Below are positions 23,536 to 23,618 of a DNA stretch of 23,618 nt, one piece after another. The translations under genes were made by a program, and so were the position numbers. The first letter of the stretch is position 1. Every line of letters begins with the position of its first letter. The notes under the pieces are model-generated. The model saw only the letters and a program-made list of their open reading frames with translations, made no database searches and was not told where the DNA came from. This DNA is from 4572-13 sp964594065. GTDB lineage: Bacteria > Planctomycetota > Phycisphaerae > Sedimentisphaerales > Anaerohalosphaeraceae. The DNA lies in NCBI GenBank assembly GCA_964594065.1, contig CAZQKX010000056.1, forward strand, positions 1-23,618, given 5' to 3'.

Positions 23536-23618
23536 AATTTTTAAACCTTTTTGTTTGTCAATTATCTGAGGCCTCTGAAAAACCCTCATTTTAGTTTACT
23601 TTTTAAAGACATTACTCG

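Overview
This 23.6 kb window looks like chromosomal DNA of a diderm bacterium, most likely a planctomycete of the Phycisphaerae type. That placement is inferred from content: a PEP-CTERM protein, a DUF2490 outer-membrane barrel ending in Phe, lipoprotein solute-binding proteins, a secreted protein with an STN/secretin-like C-terminus, and many uncharacterised secreted proteins with moderate base composition. No rRNA, tRNA or CRISPR array is visible. Most genes have readable sigma70-type promoters (TTGACA-like, 16-17 bp spacer, TATAAT-like) and several have clear intrinsic terminators.

Left part (1-7900): a minus-strand lemA plus DUF3137 membrane-protein pair, with the DUF3137 gene cut by the window edge, and a minus-strand EF-G-like translational GTPase (EF-G2 type) ending at a strong terminator. 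On the plus strand follow a secreted protein of unknown function and a GT35 alpha-glucan phosphorylase with its own terminator.

Middle part (7900-12600): this is the accessory zone. A DUF2490 barrel protein is followed by the right end of a decayed insertion sequence, a minus-strand PEP-CTERM gene with its own promoter and terminator, and then the left end of an insertion sequence in the same orientation. The two IS ends are near-identical inverted repeats whose outer edges face the PEP-CTERM gene, so the gene sits where cargo would sit between two direct IS copies. Next comes a mosaic of dead genes: a REP-associated (Y1/RAYT-like) transposase with two in-frame stops, joined in frame to a fragment of an RHS/YD-repeat protein. 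Intact single genes for a PTS EIIA domain and a cobalamin-binding-fold protein follow on the minus strand; the latter lacks the usual axial-ligand histidine.

Right part (12600-23618): a seven-gene operon starts at a strong promoter at 12517. It encodes a secreted helical-repeat protein, two tandem paralogous family-5 solute-binding lipoproteins, two permeases and two ATPases, forming a complete Opp/Dpp-type peptide importer with overlapping or closely spaced genes. It ends in a terminator-like region that overlaps the promoter of the next gene, a STAS-domain anti-sigma-factor antagonist, followed by a tandem ACT-domain protein. A convergent minus-strand ispG (isoprenoid MEP pathway) closes the window.
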